A stretch of 64,000 nucleotides of DNA from Mesorhizobium sp. PAMC28654 (GCF_020616515.1 NZ_CP085135.1:1-64000), one strand, 5' to 3'; positions 25,180 to 36,861 are shown, counted from the stretch's first letter. Notes: a model not told the origin generated them from the letters alone. Translations and numbers: made by a program.

Positions 25180-26370
25180 ATGGCTGAGACCTCCGTCCGC
25201 AATTTCAACATCAATTTCGGCCCGCAGCATCCGGCGGCGCACGGCGTTCTGCGCCTCGTGCTGGAACTGGACGGCGAAGTCGTCGATCGCGTCGATCCGC
25301 ATATCGGACTGCTGCATCGCGGCACGGAAAAGCTGATCGAGGCCAAGACCTATCTGCAGGCTTTGCCCTATCTCGACCGGCTCGACTATTGCGCGCCGAT
25401 GAACCAGGAGCATGCCTTTGCACTCGCGGTCGAGCGTTTGCTCGGCATCGACGTGCCGAAGCGCGGCCAGCTGATCCGCGTGCTCTACTCAGAGATGGGG
25501 CGCATCATGTCGCACATCCTGAACGTGACGACACAGGCGATGGACGTCGGCGCGCTGACGCCGCCGCTGTGGGGCTTCGTCGAACGCGAAAAGCTGATGG
25601 TGTTCTATGAGCGCGCCTCCGGCTCGCGCATGCATGCCGCCTATTTCCGTCCCGGTGGCGTTCACCAGGACCTGCCGCAAAAGCTGGTCGAGGACATCGG
25701 CAAGTGGATCGACCCGTTCCTGAAGTCGATCGATGATCTCGATGCGCTGCTGACCGGCAACCGCATCTTCAAGCAGCGAAATGTCGATATCGGCATCGTT
25801 TCGCTGGCCGATGCCTGGGCCTGGGGCTTTTCGGGCGTCATGGTGCGCGGCTCGGGCGCCGCCTGGGATCTGCGCAAGTCGCAGCCTTATGAATGCTATG
25901 CCGAGATGGATTTCGACATTCCTATCGGCAAGAACGGCGACTGTTTCGACCGCTACCTGCTGCGCATGGAAGAGATGCGCCAGTCGGCCAAGATCATGCG
26001 CCAGTGCGTCGATCTGCTGCTCGGCAAGGAACTCACCGGACCGGTTTCGAACCTCGACGGCAAGATCGTGCCGCCGAAGCGCCAGGCGATGAAGCGCTCG
26101 ATGGAAGCGCTCATCCATCACTTCAAGCTCTACACCGAGGGTTATCGGGTGCCAGCCGGCGAAGTCTACGCGGCCGTCGAGGCGCCGAAGGGCGAGTTCG
26201 GCGTCTACCTGGTCTCCGACGGTTCCAACAAGCCCTATCGCTGCAAGCTGCGCGCACCCGGTTTTGCGCATCTCCAGGCCATGGATTTCTTGTGCCGTGG
26301 CCACATGCTGGCCGACGTCACCGCCGTTCTCGGCTCCCTCGACATCGTGTTTGGTGAGGTCGATCGTTAA
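25180..26370 (+). CDS. nuoD: NADH-quinone oxidoreductase subunit D
   Basis: The 396-residue 49-kDa-type subunit, which with NuoB forms the quinone-binding pocket. [22 protein letters not shown] near residue 10 carries the histidine of the quinone site, and [16 protein letters not shown] is near 36. The length is standard. It starts nine bases after nuoC, and its stop abuts the nuoE ATG. Confidence 0.97.
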   Translation: MAETSVRNFNINFGPQHPAAHGVLRLVLELDGEVVDRVDPHIGLLHRGTEKLIEAKTYLQALPYLDRLDYCAPMNQEHAFALAVERLLGIDVPKRGQLIRVLYSEMGRIMSHILNVTTQAMDVGALTPPLWGFVEREKLMVFYERASGSRMHAAYFRPGGVHQDLPQKLVEDIGKWIDPFLKSIDDLDALLTGNRIFKQRNVDIGIVSLADAWAWGFSGVMVRGSGAAWDLRKSQPYECYAEMDFDIPIGKNGDCFDRYLLRMEEMRQSAKIMRQCVDLLLGKELTGPVSNLDGKIVPPKRQAMKRSMEALIHHFKLYTEGYRVPAGEVYAAVEAPKGEFGVYLVSDGSNKPYRCKLRAPGFAHLQAMDFLCRGHMLADVTAVLGSLDIVFGEVDR

Positions 26371-27684
26371 ATGTCAGTCCGCCGTCTCGCAGAAGCCAGC
26401 GTCCAGCCAGCATCCTTCGCCTTCAACCGGGCGAACGCCGCAGTGGCGAAGCAATGGATCAAGAAGTACCCGAAGGGCCGCGAACAGTCCGCGATCATCC
26501 CGTTGCTGATGATTGCGCAGGAGCAGGAAGGTTGGGTGACGAAGGCGGCGATCGAGACGATTTCGGATATGCTGGGCATGCCCCGCATTCGTGGACTCGA
26601 GGTCGCGACCTTCTATACGCAATACCAGCTAAACCCGGTCGGCACGCGTGCCCACATCCAGGTCTGCGGCACCACGCCCTGCATGCTGCGCGGCTCGGAA
26701 GCGCTCATGGACGTGTGCCGCTCCAAGATCCACCACGACCAGTTCCACACCAACGACAAGGGCACCTTGTCGTGGGAAGAGGTCGAATGCCTGGGCGCCT
26801 GCGTCAATGCGCCGATGGTCATGGTCTTCAAGGACACTTTTGAGGACCTGACGCCGGAGCGGCTTGCCGAGATCATCGATCTTTACGACGCGGGCAAGGG
26901 CGCCTCGGTGCCGCCAGGGCCGCAGAACGGCCGCACCGGCTCGGAGCCGGCCTCTGGCCTGACGTCGCTGACCAACGAAAAGGCGATCCTCAAGTCGACC
27001 CGCGACAGGGAAGCAAAGGCTGCTTCCAAGGCCGCCAAGGAAGCGGCGCCAGCCGCTGTCGCCGCTCCAGCGGCAACCGCGCCATCTGCTCCGGCGCAGG
27101 CACCGGCCGCGCCTGTCGCGCCGTCCAATGCCAGCAAGCCGAAGACCGATGCGCCGGAAACCAGTCCGGCCTTGAAGACGCCTTCGGCAACCACGGTGGC
27201 TCCGGCAGCGGAAAAGGCCGCGAGCGTTTCGGCGCCGCCGCATTCGGCCGCCAATGCCAACACGGCCGCGCCGGAAGTCGAGCAGGTTTCCAAGCAGCGC
27301 AATGGTCCCAAGGCCAAGGCCGAGCCGGCGTCCGCCTTCAAGGCACCGGAGACCAAGGCGCCCGCCGCCGAGGTCGAGGCCAAGCCAGCCAAGCCGTCGC
27401 TGGAGGACAAGAATCGTCCGGCCGGCATCGACAAGCCGGCGCTGGTCGACGATCTCAAGCTGATCTCGGGCGTCGGCCCTAAGATCGAGGGCATCCTGCA
27501 TTCGCTGGGTATCTTCACCTTCACGCAGGTGGCGTCGTGGAAGAAGGCCGAGCGCGAGTGGGTGGATGCCTATCTGAGCTTCCATGGCCGCATCGACCGC
27601 GACGACTGGGTCAAGCAGGCCAAGGCGCTCGCCAAGGGTGGCGTCGCCGAATATATCCGCGTCTTCGGCAAGAAGCCGGTCTGA
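26371..27684 (+). CDS. nuoE: NADH-quinone oxidoreductase subunit E with C-terminal HhH-like extension
   Basis: Residues 1-180 are a normal NuoE with the N1a [2Fe-2S] ligands ([10 protein letters not shown] near residue 91 and [11 protein letters not shown] near 135), part of the NADH dehydrogenase module. After it comes a low-complexity Ala/Pro/Lys-rich linker (about 205-355) and then a compact C-terminal domain (about 365-437) starting [20 protein letters not shown]. This last part resembles the helix-hairpin-helix domain annotated as flap-endonuclease-like (COG3743), without nuclease residues I can identify. A protein encoded two genes downstream has the same domain. At 437 residues it is much longer than E. 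coli NuoE. Confidence 0.93.
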   Translation: MSVRRLAEASVQPASFAFNRANAAVAKQWIKKYPKGREQSAIIPLLMIAQEQEGWVTKAAIETISDMLGMPRIRGLEVATFYTQYQLNPVGTRAHIQVCGTTPCMLRGSEALMDVCRSKIHHDQFHTNDKGTLSWEEVECLGACVNAPMVMVFKDTFEDLTPERLAEIIDLYDAGKGASVPPGPQNGRTGSEPASGLTSLTNEKAILKSTRDREAKAASKAAKEAAPAAVAAPAATAPSAPAQAPAAPVAPSNASKPKTDAPETSPALKTPSATTVAPAAEKAASVSAPPHSAANANTAAPEVEQVSKQRNGPKAKAEPASAFKAPETKAPAAEVEAKPAKPSLEDKNRPAGIDKPALVDDLKLISGVGPKIEGILHSLGIFTFTQVASWKKAEREWVDAYLSFHGRIDRDDWVKQAKALAKGGVAEYIRVFGKKPV

Positions 27685-27694
27685 GGGACGAAAA

Positions 27695-28999
27695 ATGCTT
27701 CAGGACAAAGACCGTATCTTCAACAACATCTACGGGCTGTTCGACAAGTCGCTGGCCGGCGCGATGTCGCGCGGCGCCTGGGACGGCACGCCGGGCATCG
27801 TCGCCAAGGGGCGCGACTGGATCGTCAACGAGATGAAGGCGTCAGGCTTGCGCGGCCGTGGCGGCGCCGGCTTCCCGACGGGCCTGAAATGGTCGTTCAT
27901 GCCCAAGCAGAGCGACGGCCGGCCAAGCTATCTGGTCGTCAACGCCGACGAATCCGAGCCCGGCACCTGCAAGGACCGCGACATCCTGCGCAACGACCCG
28001 CACACGCTGGTCGAGGGCTGCCTGATTGCCGGCTTCGCCATGGGTGCAGTCGCCGCCTACATCTATGTGCGCGGCGAGTTCATCCGCGAGCGCGAGGCAC
28101 TGCAGCGCGCCATCGACGAGGCCTATGAGGCAAAGCTGATCGGCAAGGGCAACACCTCCGGCTACGATTTCGACATCTACATGCATCACGGCGCCGGCGC
28201 CTATATATGCGGCGAGGAAACGGCGCTGCTGGAAAGCCTGGAAGGCAAGAAGGGCCAGCCGCGGCTGAAGCCGCCATTCCCGGCCAATGTCGGCCTCTAT
28301 GGCTGTCCGACCACCGTCAACAATGTCGAATCGATCGCCGTGGCGCCGACCATCCTGCGCCGTGGCGCGGCCTGGTTCTCGTCCTTCGGCCGGCCCAACA
28401 ATGTCGGCACCAAGCTGTTCTGCATCTCCGGCCACGTCAACAATCCGTGCACCGTCGAAGAAGCGATGTCGATCCCGTTCCGCGAACTGATCGAGACGCA
28501 TTGCGGCGGCATTCGCGGCGGCTGGGACAATCTGCTGGCGGTCATTCCGGGCGGCGCCTCGGTGCCGCTGGTGCCGGCCGAGCAGATCATCGACGCGCCG
28601 ATGGATTTCGACGCGCTGCGCGACCTGAAGTCGGGCTTGGGCACAGCCGCTGTCATCGTCATGGACAAGTCGACCGATATCGTGAAGGCGATCGCGCGGC
28701 TTTCCTACTTCTACAAGCATGAGAGCTGCGGCCAGTGCACGCCGTGCCGCGAAGGCACCGGCTGGATGTGGCGGGTGATGGAGCGGCTGGTGCGCGGCGA
28801 GGCGCAGAAGCGCGAGATCGACATGTTGCTCGACGTCACCAAGCAGATCGAGGGCCACACGATCTGCGCGCTGGGCGACGCGGCGGCATGGCCGATCCAG
28901 GGCCTGATGCGGCATTTCCGCGGCGAGGTGGAGCGGCGTATCGACGAGTTTTCACGCAACGCGCACCGGGCCGAGCCGGTGATGGTGGCGGCGGAATAG
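27695..28999 (+). CDS. nuoF: NADH-quinone oxidoreductase subunit F
   Basis: The 434-residue NADH- and FMN-binding subunit. The FMN/NADH motif [16 protein letters not shown] is near residue 52, the [19 protein letters not shown] segment near 166, and the N3 [4Fe-4S] ligands in [15 protein letters not shown] near 343. ATG 27695 lies ten bases after the nuoE stop. Confidence 0.97.
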   Translation: MLQDKDRIFNNIYGLFDKSLAGAMSRGAWDGTPGIVAKGRDWIVNEMKASGLRGRGGAGFPTGLKWSFMPKQSDGRPSYLVVNADESEPGTCKDRDILRNDPHTLVEGCLIAGFAMGAVAAYIYVRGEFIREREALQRAIDEAYEAKLIGKGNTSGYDFDIYMHHGAGAYICGEETALLESLEGKKGQPRLKPPFPANVGLYGCPTTVNNVESIAVAPTILRRGAAWFSSFGRPNNVGTKLFCISGHVNNPCTVEEAMSIPFRELIETHCGGIRGGWDNLLAVIPGGASVPLVPAEQIIDAPMDFDALRDLKSGLGTAAVIVMDKSTDIVKAIARLSYFYKHESCGQCTPCREGTGWMWRVMERLVRGEAQKREIDMLLDVTKQIEGHTICALGDAAAWPIQGLMRHFRGEVERRIDEFSRNAHRAEPVMVAAE

Positions 29000-29076
29000 A
29001 AGAGTTTGTGAATGGCGAAAGCCCGAAGCGATAACAACGGGGCGGGGCGAAACGAAAAAACGACCAGGAGATATCT

Positions 29077-29781
29077 ATGGCGCCGTATTCGACACCCTAC
29101 CCACTGATGCCCAATTTGGAACAGCTCGAGAAGATGAACCAGGACCTGACCAGGATGATGCCGAAGGAGATGGCCAGCGCCGTCAACCTTTTCGCGCACC
29201 CTGTCGCGGGTGCGGCTGCGATGTCGGCGCTCGGCATCGGGCTGGCCAACCATGCCTTCGGCGTGTGGCTGGGGGCGCTTTCCGGCGCGGCCGAAGCCTC
29301 GCAAAGGCTTCTGCAGCCGATCGTCGATGATTTCGAGGCAACGACGGGGCGCTTTTCCGAAACTGGCGACAGCTCGTCCATCAAGGCTCGCGCGGCGACC
29401 ATCACCTTGATCGCCGAGGCGCAATCCTTTGCGCGGGACGTGACCGACATCGCCGCGCCCGCCGTGGAAGAAGCAGCTAACGCAACACCGGCGGCAACCG
29501 ACGATGCGCCGACCGGCTTGCTGCCGGAGGATTTCCAGCAGCCCAAGTCCATGGATCGTCCGGCGCTGCCGGCGGACCTGAAGAAGATTTCAGGCGTCGG
29601 CCCGAAGCTGGAAAAAGTGCTGAACGGGCTGGGCATCTGGACATTTGGCCAGATCGCGGCCTGGACGCCGGAACAGATCGCCTGGGTCGACGACTATCTG
29701 TCGCTCAAGGGGCGGATCGGCCGTGACGACTGGACCCGGCAGGCGGCAGCGCTTGCGCTGGCCGCCAAGGCCAAGAGGTAG
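29077..29781 (+). CDS. Phasin-like/HhH-domain protein in the nuo operon
   Basis: A 234-residue protein with a ribosome site AGGAGATATCT before ATG. The N-terminal part (about 1-130) is helical and resembles phasin-type amphipathic sequence (NLEQLEKMNQDLTRMM, then FGVWLGALSGAAEASQRLL). The C-terminal part (about 168-230) contains PADLKKISGVGPKLEKVLNG and KGRIGRDDWTRQA, closely parallel to the NuoE C-terminus. It lies between nuoF and nuoG on the same strand, so it is probably cotranscribed. A role in assembling or anchoring the NADH module is a guess; the family has no function I can name. Confidence 0.75.
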   Translation: MAPYSTPYPLMPNLEQLEKMNQDLTRMMPKEMASAVNLFAHPVAGAAAMSALGIGLANHAFGVWLGALSGAAEASQRLLQPIVDDFEATTGRFSETGDSSSIKARAATITLIAEAQSFARDVTDIAAPAVEEAANATPAATDDAPTGLLPEDFQQPKSMDRPALPADLKKISGVGPKLEKVLNGLGIWTFGQIAAWTPEQIAWVDDYLSLKGRIGRDDWTRQAAALALAAKAKR

Positions 29782-29790
29782 GGGCCAGGG

Positions 29791-30102
29791 ATGGAGCTTC
29801 ACGACAGACGCGATGTTCTCGATGTGCGCAGTGCGATCGTCAGCAATTCGAGCTTTGACGACGTGAACATGTCGAACACGCGGTTTCACAATGTGAACCT
29901 GTCGGTGTCCACCATCCTGCGCGCCAATTTGACCAACGCCAAGTTGGAAGACGTAAACCTCTCGAACGCGCATTTCACCAATGTGAACATGAGCAACGTG
30001 AAGATAGAAAACGCTGAGATCGCCGGCATGATGATCAACGGCATCAGCCTCGGCGATCTGTTAAAAGCATATGAGACGGCGAAAACCGCCGGGGGCAATT
30101 GA
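29791..30102 (+). CDS. Pentapeptide-repeat protein between nuoF and nuoG
   Basis: A 103-residue protein. From about residue 20 it follows a five-residue period with F, L, M or I at the centre and N/D/S nearby (for example [30 protein letters not shown]), about 13 coils, predicting a right-handed quadrilateral beta-helix. There is no signal or membrane segment. It starts nine bases after the preceding gene, and its stop overlaps the nuoG ATG (TGATG). Its location implies coexpression with complex I; function unknown. Confidence 0.75.
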   Translation: MELHDRRDVLDVRSAIVSNSSFDDVNMSNTRFHNVNLSVSTILRANLTNAKLEDVNLSNAHFTNVNMSNVKIENAEIAGMMINGISLGDLLKAYETAKTAGGN

Positions 30103-32183
30103 TGGCAAAGCTCAAGGTCGACGGGAAAGAAATCACTGTACCCGACCACTACACGTTGCTGCAGGCGGCGGAAGACGCGGGCGCGGAAGTGCCGCGCTTC
30201 TGCTTCCATGAACGGCTGTCGATCGCCGGCAACTGCCGCATGTGCCTGATCGAGGTGAAGGGCGGGCCTCCCAAGCCGCAGGCTTCCTGCGCCATGGGCG
30301 TGCGCGACCTGCGTCCCGGTCCGAACGGCGAGCCGCCGGAAATCTTCACCAACACGCCGATGGTCAAGAAGGCCCGCGAAGGCGTGATGGAATTCCTGCT
30401 GATCAACCATCCGCTGGATTGCCCGATCTGCGACCAGGGCGGTGAATGCGACCTGCAGGACCAGGCGATGGCGTTCGGCGTCGATTCCTCGCGCTATCAC
30501 GAGAACAAGCGCGCGGTCGAAGACAAGTATATCGGACCGCTGGTCAAGACGGTGATGAACCGCTGCATCCACTGCACGCGCTGCGTCCGCTTCACCACCG
30601 AGGTCGCCGGCATTTCCGAACTCGGCCTGATTGGTCGTGGCGAGGACGCCGAGATCACCACCTATCTCGAAAGCGCGATGACTTCCGAACTGCAGGGCAA
30701 TGTCATCGACCTTTGCCCGGTCGGCGCGCTGACCTCGAAGCCCTTCGCCTTCCAGGCGCGGCCGTGGGAGCTGACCAAGACCGAATCCATCGACGTGATG
30801 GACGCTGTCGGCTCGGCGATCCGCATCGATAGCCGTGGCCGCGAAGTGATGCGCATCCTGCCGCGCGTCAACGAGGCGGTGAACGAGGAATGGATTTCCG
30901 ACAAGACCCGCTTCATCTGGGACGGATTGCGCACGCAGCGCCTCGACCGCCCCTATGTGCGCAAGGACGGCAAGCTGGTTCCGGCGAGCTGGGCCGAGGC
31001 GTTCACGGCAATCAAGGACGCGGTGTCGAAGGCAGCACCCGACAAGATCGGCGCCATTGCCGGCGATCTCGCCGCCGTCGAGGAAATCTACGCGCTGAAG
31101 CTGCTGATGGCTGCGCTCGGGTCGAAGAACACCGATTGCCGCCAGGATGGCGCCGCACTCGATCCGTCGCTCGGCCGTGCCAGCTACATCTTCAATCCGA
31201 CCATCGAAGGCATCGAGCAGGCCGACGCGGTGCTGATCATCGGCGCCAACCCGCGCTTCGAAGCCTCGGTGCTCAATGCCCGCATCCGCAAGCGCTGGCG
31301 GATCGGCAATCTGCCGGTCGGCGTCATCGGCGAGATCGGCGATACGCGCTATGACTATGAACAACTGGGCGCCGGGCCGGATTCACTGAAGGACCTGGCT
31401 GACGGCAATGGCAAGTTCTTCCAGATTCTGAAGAAGGCAACGCATCCACTGATCATCATCGGCCAGGGCGCTCTGGCGCGCGCCGATGGCGCGGCCGTGC
31501 TCGGCCAGGCGGCGAAACTCGCCGCAGCCGTCAATGCTTCCCGAGCCGAATGGAACGGCTTTGCCGTGCTGCACAATGCGGCCGGCCGCGTCGGTGGCCT
31601 CGATCTGGGCTTCGTGCCAGGCGAGGGCGGCAAGAACGTTGCCGGCATGCTGGGCGAGACGGAAGTCCTGTTCCTGCTCGGCGCCGACGAGATCGACATG
31701 GCCAAGACTGGTGGAGCGTTCGTCGTCTATATCGGCACGCATGGCGATCAGGGTGCGCACCGCGCCAATGTCATCCTGCCGGCGGCTGCCTACACCGAAA
31801 AGTCGGGCACCTATGTCAACACCGAGGGACGCGTGCAGCAGACCAACCGCGCCGGCTTCGCGCCGGGCGACGCGCGTGAGGATTGGGCAATTCTGAGAGC
31901 GTTGTCGGATGTGCTGGGCAAGAAACTGCCCTTCGATTCGCTGCCGCAGCTGCGCGCGAAACTCTATGGCGAATACCCGCATCTTGCCCGCATCGATCAG
32001 GTCGCGGCCGGCAATGCCGACGATATCGCCAAGGTGGCGAAGCTCGGTGGGCGGTTGAACAAGGGTACGTTCACTTCGCCGGTGAAAGACTTCTACCTGA
32101 CAAACCCGATAGCACGGGCGTCCGCCGTGATGGCGGAATGCTCGGCACTGGCCAAGAGCGGCTTCAAGCAGGCGGCGGAATAA
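30102..32183 (+). CDS. nuoG: NADH-quinone oxidoreductase subunit G
   Basis: The 693-residue large subunit of the peripheral arm. The N-terminal region holds the [2Fe-2S] ligands ([15 protein letters not shown] near residue 34), the [18 protein letters not shown] motif near 102 and the [10 protein letters not shown] [4Fe-4S] ligands near 152. A molybdopterin-oxidoreductase-like domain follows, without molybdenum-site features I can recognise. ATG 30102 overlaps the upstream stop. Confidence 0.96.
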   Translation: MAKLKVDGKEITVPDHYTLLQAAEDAGAEVPRFCFHERLSIAGNCRMCLIEVKGGPPKPQASCAMGVRDLRPGPNGEPPEIFTNTPMVKKAREGVMEFLLINHPLDCPICDQGGECDLQDQAMAFGVDSSRYHENKRAVEDKYIGPLVKTVMNRCIHCTRCVRFTTEVAGISELGLIGRGEDAEITTYLESAMTSELQGNVIDLCPVGALTSKPFAFQARPWELTKTESIDVMDAVGSAIRIDSRGREVMRILPRVNEAVNEEWISDKTRFIWDGLRTQRLDRPYVRKDGKLVPASWAEAFTAIKDAVSKAAPDKIGAIAGDLAAVEEIYALKLLMAALGSKNTDCRQDGAALDPSLGRASYIFNPTIEGIEQADAVLIIGANPRFEASVLNARIRKRWRIGNLPVGVIGEIGDTRYDYEQLGAGPDSLKDLADGNGKFFQILKKATHPLIIIGQGALARADGAAVLGQAAKLAAAVNASRAEWNGFAVLHNAAGRVGGLDLGFVPGEGGKNVAGMLGETEVLFLLGADEIDMAKTGGAFVVYIGTHGDQGAHRANVILPAAAYTEKSGTYVNTEGRVQQTNRAGFAPGDAREDWAILRALSDVLGKKLPFDSLPQLRAKLYGEYPHLARIDQVAAGNADDIAKVAKLGGRLNKGTFTSPVKDFYLTNPIARASAVMAECSALAKSGFKQAAE

Positions 32184-32185
32184 GC

Positions 32186-33229
32186 ATGGAAACCTTCTTC
32201 TCCTTCTACGTGCTGCCGGCGCTGATCATCCTGTTGAAGTCGGTCGTGCTGATCGTCGTGCTTTTGATCTTCGTTGCTTACATCCTCTATGCCGACCGCA
32301 AGATCTGGGCGGCGGTGCAGTTGCGCCGTGGCCCGAACGTCGTCGGCCCCTGGGGCACGCTGCAGGCGTTCGCCGACCTGTTGAAGTTCGTCTTCAAGGA
32401 GCCGATCATCCCGTCTGGCGCCAACAAGGGCGTCTTCCTGCTGGCGCCGCTGGTGTCGGCGGTGCTGGCGATTTCGGCCTGGGCGGTGATCCCGGTCAAC
32501 GAGGGCTGGGCTGTCGCCAACGTCAATGTCGGCATCCTCTATGTCTTCGCCATCTCCTCGCTCGAGGTCTATGGCGTGATCATGGGCGGCTGGGCGTCCA
32601 ACTCGAAATATCCGTTCCTCGGTGCGCTGCGCTCCGCGGCCCAGATGGTGTCGTACGAAGTCTCGATCGGCTTCGTCATCGTCACGGTGCTGCTCACCGC
32701 CGGCTCGCTCAACCTGACCGATATCGTGCTGTCGCAGCATAATGGAATTGGCACGCGGCTTGGGCTGCCCAACACGTTCCTCGACTGGAACTGGCTGTGC
32801 CTGTTCCCGATGTTCATCATCTTCTTCATCTCGGCGCTGGCCGAGACGAACCGTCCGCCCTTCGACCTTGTCGAGGCCGAATCGGAGCTGGTCGCGGGCC
32901 ACATGGTCGAATATTCGTCGACGCCGTTCCTGCTGTTCTTCCTCGGCGAATATGTCGCGATCGTGCTGATGTGCGCGCTGGCGACCATCCTGTTTCTTGG
33001 CGGCTGGCTGCCTCCGTTCGACTTCGCGCCTTTCACCTGGGTGCCCGGCGTCATCTGGTTCGTGCTGAAGGTCTGTTTCGTGTTCTTCGGCATCTCGATG
33101 GTGAAGGCATTCGTGCCGCGCTACCGCTACGACCAGCTGATGCGTCTCGGCTGGAAGGTGTTCCTGCCGATCTCGCTGTTCATGGTGGTCGCCACCGCCG
33201 CCTTCCTCAAGATCACGGGGTTTGCGTGA
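32186..33229 (+). CDS. nuoH: NADH-quinone oxidoreductase subunit H
   Basis: A 347-residue membrane subunit with about eight hydrophobic helices, forming part of the quinone cavity and the junction of the two arms. The conserved [21 protein letters not shown] block is near residue 45, and [22 protein letters not shown] near 208. ATG 32186 follows the nuoG stop by two bases. The start codon of nuoI overlaps its TGA. Confidence 0.96.
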   Translation: METFFSFYVLPALIILLKSVVLIVVLLIFVAYILYADRKIWAAVQLRRGPNVVGPWGTLQAFADLLKFVFKEPIIPSGANKGVFLLAPLVSAVLAISAWAVIPVNEGWAVANVNVGILYVFAISSLEVYGVIMGGWASNSKYPFLGALRSAAQMVSYEVSIGFVIVTVLLTAGSLNLTDIVLSQHNGIGTRLGLPNTFLDWNWLCLFPMFIIFFISALAETNRPPFDLVEAESELVAGHMVEYSSTPFLLFFLGEYVAIVLMCALATILFLGGWLPPFDFAPFTWVPGVIWFVLKVCFVFFGISMVKAFVPRYRYDQLMRLGWKVFLPISLFMVVATAAFLKITGFA

Positions 33230-33720
33230 TGTCCGCTCTTTCCCAGGCCGCAAAATCGCTGCTGCTGCAGGATTTCGTCAGCGCCTTCTTCCTCTCGATG
33301 CGCCAGTTCTTCGCACCGAAGGAGACGATCAACTATCCGCACGAGAAGGGGCCAACCAGCCCGCGCTTCCGTGGCGAGCACGCGCTGCGCCGTTATCCCA
33401 ATGGCGAGGAACGCTGCATCGCCTGCAAGCTGTGCGAGGCGATCTGTCCGGCGCAGGCCATCACCATCGAGGCCGGCCCGCGCCGCAATGACGGCACGCG
33501 CCGCACCGTGCGCTACGACATCGACATGGTGAAGTGCATCTATTGCGGCTTCTGCCAGGAAGCCTGCCCGGTCGACGCCATCGTCGAGGGGCCTAATTTC
33601 GAATTCGCGACGGAGACGCGCGAGGAACTTTACTACGACAAGGACAGGCTGCTGGCGAATGGCGACCGGTGGGAGCGCGAACTGGCGCGCAACATCTCGC
33701 TGGACTCGCCGTATCGCTGA
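33229..33720 (+). CDS. nuoI: NADH-quinone oxidoreductase subunit I
   Basis: A 163-residue ferredoxin-like subunit with two [4Fe-4S] clusters, N6a and N6b. The ligand motifs [12 protein letters not shown] (near residue 64) and [16 protein letters not shown] (near 103) are both complete. ATG 33229 overlaps the nuoH stop (TGATG read as GTGATG). It is followed by the only large gap in the nuo operon. Confidence 0.97.
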   Translation: MSALSQAAKSLLLQDFVSAFFLSMRQFFAPKETINYPHEKGPTSPRFRGEHALRRYPNGEERCIACKLCEAICPAQAITIEAGPRRNDGTRRTVRYDIDMVKCIYCGFCQEACPVDAIVEGPNFEFATETREELYYDKDRLLANGDRWERELARNISLDSPYR

Positions 33721-33807
33721 TATTGGACGGATGGACGGGGCAGGGGCCTCTTCCGCAGGATGATCCGGAGTGTTTCGGGCAAGATCATCCTCATGAACTT
33801 CTAAGTT

Positions 33808-33855
33808 GCCCATGTTTCTTTCGGTCGGGCCTTTCAACCCGATCGGAACATGGGC
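33808..33855 (+). promoter_or_regulatory. Large hairpin between nuoI and nuoJ
   Basis: A long stem: GCCCATGTT pairs with AACATGGGC, and the inner part CGGTCGGG pairs with CCCGATCG around a loop of about eight bases, with a small asymmetry. It is not followed by a T-run. A weaker inverted repeat (GGATGAT and ATCATCC) lies at about 33760-33790. The gap of 226 bp between nuoI and nuoJ otherwise holds nothing I recognise. It might alter expression of the membrane-arm genes. Confidence 0.5.
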
Positions 33856-33946
33856 TAGGACAACGCGGCTTCGGCACCGGAGGCGGAACGAAGCCACAGA
33901 TACGGACAGGCGTGAGCCAGTCCGGACAGGAACCCGGGGGAACCCC

Positions 33947-34567
33947 ATGCTGAGTGGACTAGAGGCGGCCTTTTTCTACCTCTTCGCCTTTGTCGCGGTG
34001 GCGTCGGCGTTCATGGTCATTTCATCGCGCAACCCCGTGCATTCGGTGCTGTTCCTGATCCTGACCTTCTTCAACGCCGCCGGCCTGTTCATGCTGACCG
34101 GGGCCGAGTTCCTGGCGCTGATCCTGATCGTCGTCTATGTCGGCGCGGTGATGGTGCTGTTCCTGTTCGTCGTCATGATGCTCGACGTCGACTTCGCTGA
34201 AATGAAAGAGGGCGCCCTGCAATACGCGCCGATCGGCGCGCTGGTCGGGCTGATCCTGGCGGCGGAACTGATCGTCGTGCTCGGTGGTTATACATTCGCG
34301 CCGAAGCTGGCCGCGACCGTATCCAAGCCCATCCCGGATCTCGCGACGCGAACGAACACCGCGGCGCTCGGCGACATTCTCTATACGGACTACCTCTACT
34401 ACTTCCAGGTCTCGGGGCTCATCCTGCTGGTGGCCATGATCGGCGCCATCGTGCTGACGCTGCGCCACAAGCAAGGCGTCAAGCGGCAGTCGATCGCAGC
34501 CCAGGTCGGCCGCACGCCGGCCACTGGAATGGAAATCCGCAAGGTCAAGACAGGCGAGGGACTCTGA
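33947..34567 (+). CDS. nuoJ: NADH-quinone oxidoreductase subunit J
   Basis: A 206-residue membrane subunit with five hydrophobic helices. The conserved [20 protein letters not shown] and [21 protein letters not shown] segments (near residues 29 and 61) are the family's key helices. I use ATG 33947 because it begins [15 protein letters not shown], the usual N-terminus; the open frame extends upstream into the gap after nuoI. Confidence 0.95.
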   Translation: MLSGLEAAFFYLFAFVAVASAFMVISSRNPVHSVLFLILTFFNAAGLFMLTGAEFLALILIVVYVGAVMVLFLFVVMMLDVDFAEMKEGALQYAPIGALVGLILAAELIVVLGGYTFAPKLAATVSKPIPDLATRTNTAALGDILYTDYLYYFQVSGLILLVAMIGAIVLTLRHKQGVKRQSIAAQVGRTPATGMEIRKVKTGEGL

Positions 34568-34568
34568 G

Positions 34569-34877
34569 ATGGTCGTCGGCATCGCGCACTACCTCACCGT
34601 ATCGGCGATCCTGTTCACGCTGGGCGTGTTCGGCATCTTCCTGAACCGCAAGAACATCATCGTCATCCTGATGTCGATCGAGCTGATCCTGCTGGCGGTC
34701 AACATCAATTTCGTCGCCTTCTCGGCCGTGCTCGGCGATCTGGTCGGCCAGGTGTTCGCACTGTTCGTGCTGACGGTCGCGGCGGCTGAAGCCGCCATCG
34801 GACTTGCGATTCTCGTCGTCTTCTTCCGCAACCGCGGCTCGATCGCGGTCGAAGACGTGAACATGATGAAGGGCTGA
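34569..34877 (+). CDS. nuoK: NADH-quinone oxidoreductase subunit K
   Basis: A 102-residue membrane subunit with three helices. Conserved glutamates lie in [15 protein letters not shown] (near residue 37) and in [13 protein letters not shown] (near 72), both part of the proton pathway. It starts one base after nuoJ, and nuoL follows after ten bases. Confidence 0.97.
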   Translation: MVVGIAHYLTVSAILFTLGVFGIFLNRKNIIVILMSIELILLAVNINFVAFSAVLGDLVGQVFALFVLTVAAAEAAIGLAILVVFFRNRGSIAVEDVNMMKG

Positions 34878-34887
34878 CGGGGCTATT

Positions 34888-36861
34888 ATGTATCAAGCGA
34901 TCGTCTTCCTACCCCTGCTTGGCTTCCTGGTCGTCGGCCTGTTCGGCAATTCGCTCGGCGCCAAGGCATCCGAATACATCACCTCGGGCTTCCTGGTGAT
35001 CGCGGCCGTGCTGTCATGGGTTGCCTTCTTCACCGTCGGCTTCGGTCATGGCGAAGTGTTCACCGTGCCGGTGCTGCGCTGGATCCAGTCGGGCGGGCTT
35101 GAGGCCTCCTGGGCGCTGCGCATCGACACGCTGACGGTGGTGATGCTGGTGGTGGTCAACACGGTGTCGGCGCTGGTCCACATCTATTCGATCGGCTACA
35201 TGCACCACGACCCGAACCGGCCGCGCTTCTTTGCCTATCTGTCGCTGTTTACCTTCGCCATGCTGATGCTGGTGACGGCGGACAATCTGGTGCAGATGTT
35301 CTTCGGCTGGGAAGGGGTGGGCCTCGCCTCCTACCTGCTGATCGGCTTCTGGTACAAGAAGCCGTCGGCCAATGCCGCCGCCATCAAGGCCTTCGTCGTC
35401 AACCGCGTCGGCGATTTCGGCTTCGCGCTCGGCATCTTCGGCGTATTCGTGCTGTTCGGCTCGGTCAATCTCGGCACCATCTTCGCCAATGCCGCGACCT
35501 ACATTCCGGCCGAGGGCGCTCCGCAAGGTGCCGCCGTGCTGACCTTCCTTGGCTATTCGCTGGACAAGCAGGCGGCTATGACCGTCGTCTGCCTGCTCCT
35601 GTTCATGGGCGCCATGGGCAAGTCGGCGCAGGTGCCGCTGCACACCTGGCTGCCAGACGCCATGGAAGGCCCGACGCCGGTCTCCGCGCTGATCCATGCC
35701 GCCACCATGGTGACGGCCGGCGTGTTCATGCTGGCGCGCCTGTCGCCGCTGTTCGAACTGTCGCATTCGGCACTGACGGTCGTCACCTTCATTGGCGCCT
35801 TCACCGCCTTCTTCGCGGCGACGGTTGGTCTCGTCCAGAATGACATCAAGCGCGTCATCGCCTATTCGACCTGCTCGCAGCTCGGCTACATGTTCGTGGC
35901 GCTGGGCGTCGGCGCCTACGGTGCCGCGATCTTCCATCTGTTCACGCACGCCTTCTTCAAGGCGCTGCTGTTCCTCGGATCGGGCTCGGTGATCCATGCC
36001 GTCTCCGACGAGCAGGACATGCGCAAGATGGGCGGACTCAGGAAGCTGATCCCCACCACCTACTGGATGATGGTGATCGGCACGCTGGCCCTGACGGGCG
36101 TTGGCATACCGGTGACCGTCATCGGCACCGCCGGCTTCTTCTCCAAGGACGCGATCGTCGAGAGCGCCTTTGCCGGGCACAATTCTGTCGCTGGCCTGGC
36201 ATTCGTGCTGCTGGTCATCGCCGCCTGCTTTACCTCCTTCTACTCCTGGCGCCTGATCTTCATGACCTTCCACGGCAAGCCGAGGGCGAGCCATGATGTC
36301 ATGCACCACGTCCATGAATCGCCGCCGGTCATGCTGGTTCCGCTGTTCATCCTGGCCGCCGGCGCGCTGTTTGCGGGCATCATCTTCCACGGCGCCTTCA
36401 TCGGCGAAGGCTATGCCGAGTTCTGGAAGGCGTCGCTGTTCACGCTGCCGGACAACCATATCCTGCACGAGATCCACGAACTGCCGCTGTGGGTCGAGCT
36501 GTCGCCCTTCATCGCCATGGTCATCGGCTTCGCGCTGGCCTGGAAATTCTACATCCGCTCGCCGGAAATGCCGAAGAACCTCGCAGCACAGCATCGCGGG
36601 CTCTACGCCTTCCTGCTCAACAAGTGGTACTTCGACGAACTCTACGACTTCCTGTTCGTGCGGCCGGCGAAGCGCCTCGGCACCTTCCTGTGGAAGACCG
36701 GTGACGGCACGATCATCGACGGTCTCGGTCCCGACGGTATTTCGGCGCGCGTCGTCGACGTCACCAACCGGGTCGTCAAGCTGCAGACCGGTTACCTCTA
36801 TCACTATGCCTTCGCCATGCTGATCGGCGTTGCCGCACTCGTCACCTGGATGATGCTCTGA
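34888..36861 (+). CDS. nuoL: NADH-quinone oxidoreductase subunit L
   Basis: The 657-residue antiporter-like subunit at the distal end of the membrane arm. The antiporter core ([16 protein letters not shown] near residue 142 and [33 protein letters not shown] near 249) includes the lysine and glutamate of the proton channel. It has about 16 hydrophobic helices, and the C-terminal part includes the lateral helix region. Its TGA overlaps the nuoM ATG by one base. Confidence 0.97.
   Translation: MYQAIVFLPLLGFLVVGLFGNSLGAKASEYITSGFLVIAAVLSWVAFFTVGFGHGEVFTVPVLRWIQSGGLEASWALRIDTLTVVMLVVVNTVSALVHIYSIGYMHHDPNRPRFFAYLSLFTFAMLMLVTADNLVQMFFGWEGVGLASYLLIGFWYKKPSANAAAIKAFVVNRVGDFGFALGIFGVFVLFGSVNLGTIFANAATYIPAEGAPQGAAVLTFLGYSLDKQAAMTVVCLLLFMGAMGKSAQVPLHTWLPDAMEGPTPVSALIHAATMVTAGVFMLARLSPLFELSHSALTVVTFIGAFTAFFAATVGLVQNDIKRVIAYSTCSQLGYMFVALGVGAYGAAIFHLFTHAFFKALLFLGSGSVIHAVSDEQDMRKMGGLRKLIPTTYWMMVIGTLALTGVGIPVTVIGTAGFFSKDAIVESAFAGHNSVAGLAFVLLVIAACFTSFYSWRLIFMTFHGKPRASHDVMHHVHESPPVMLVPLFILAAGALFAGIIFHGAFIGEGYAEFWKASLFTLPDNHILHEIHELPLWVELSPFIAMVIGFALAWKFYIRSPEMPKNLAAQHRGLYAFLLNKWYFDELYDFLFVRPAKRLGTFLWKTGDGTIIDGLGPDGISARVVDVTNRVVKLQTGYLYHYAFAMLIGVAALVTWMML

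Noticed and set aside
32093..33253. A 386-codon open frame antisense to nuoH
   Set aside because: It has the same antisense composition; nuoH is clearly the real gene.
35014..36804. A 596-codon open frame antisense to nuoL
   Set aside because: It is the mirror of a strongly coding GC-rich gene. Its composition (Gln, His, Arg, Asp-rich, repetitive) is typical of antisense frames and it has no start signals or recognisable family.
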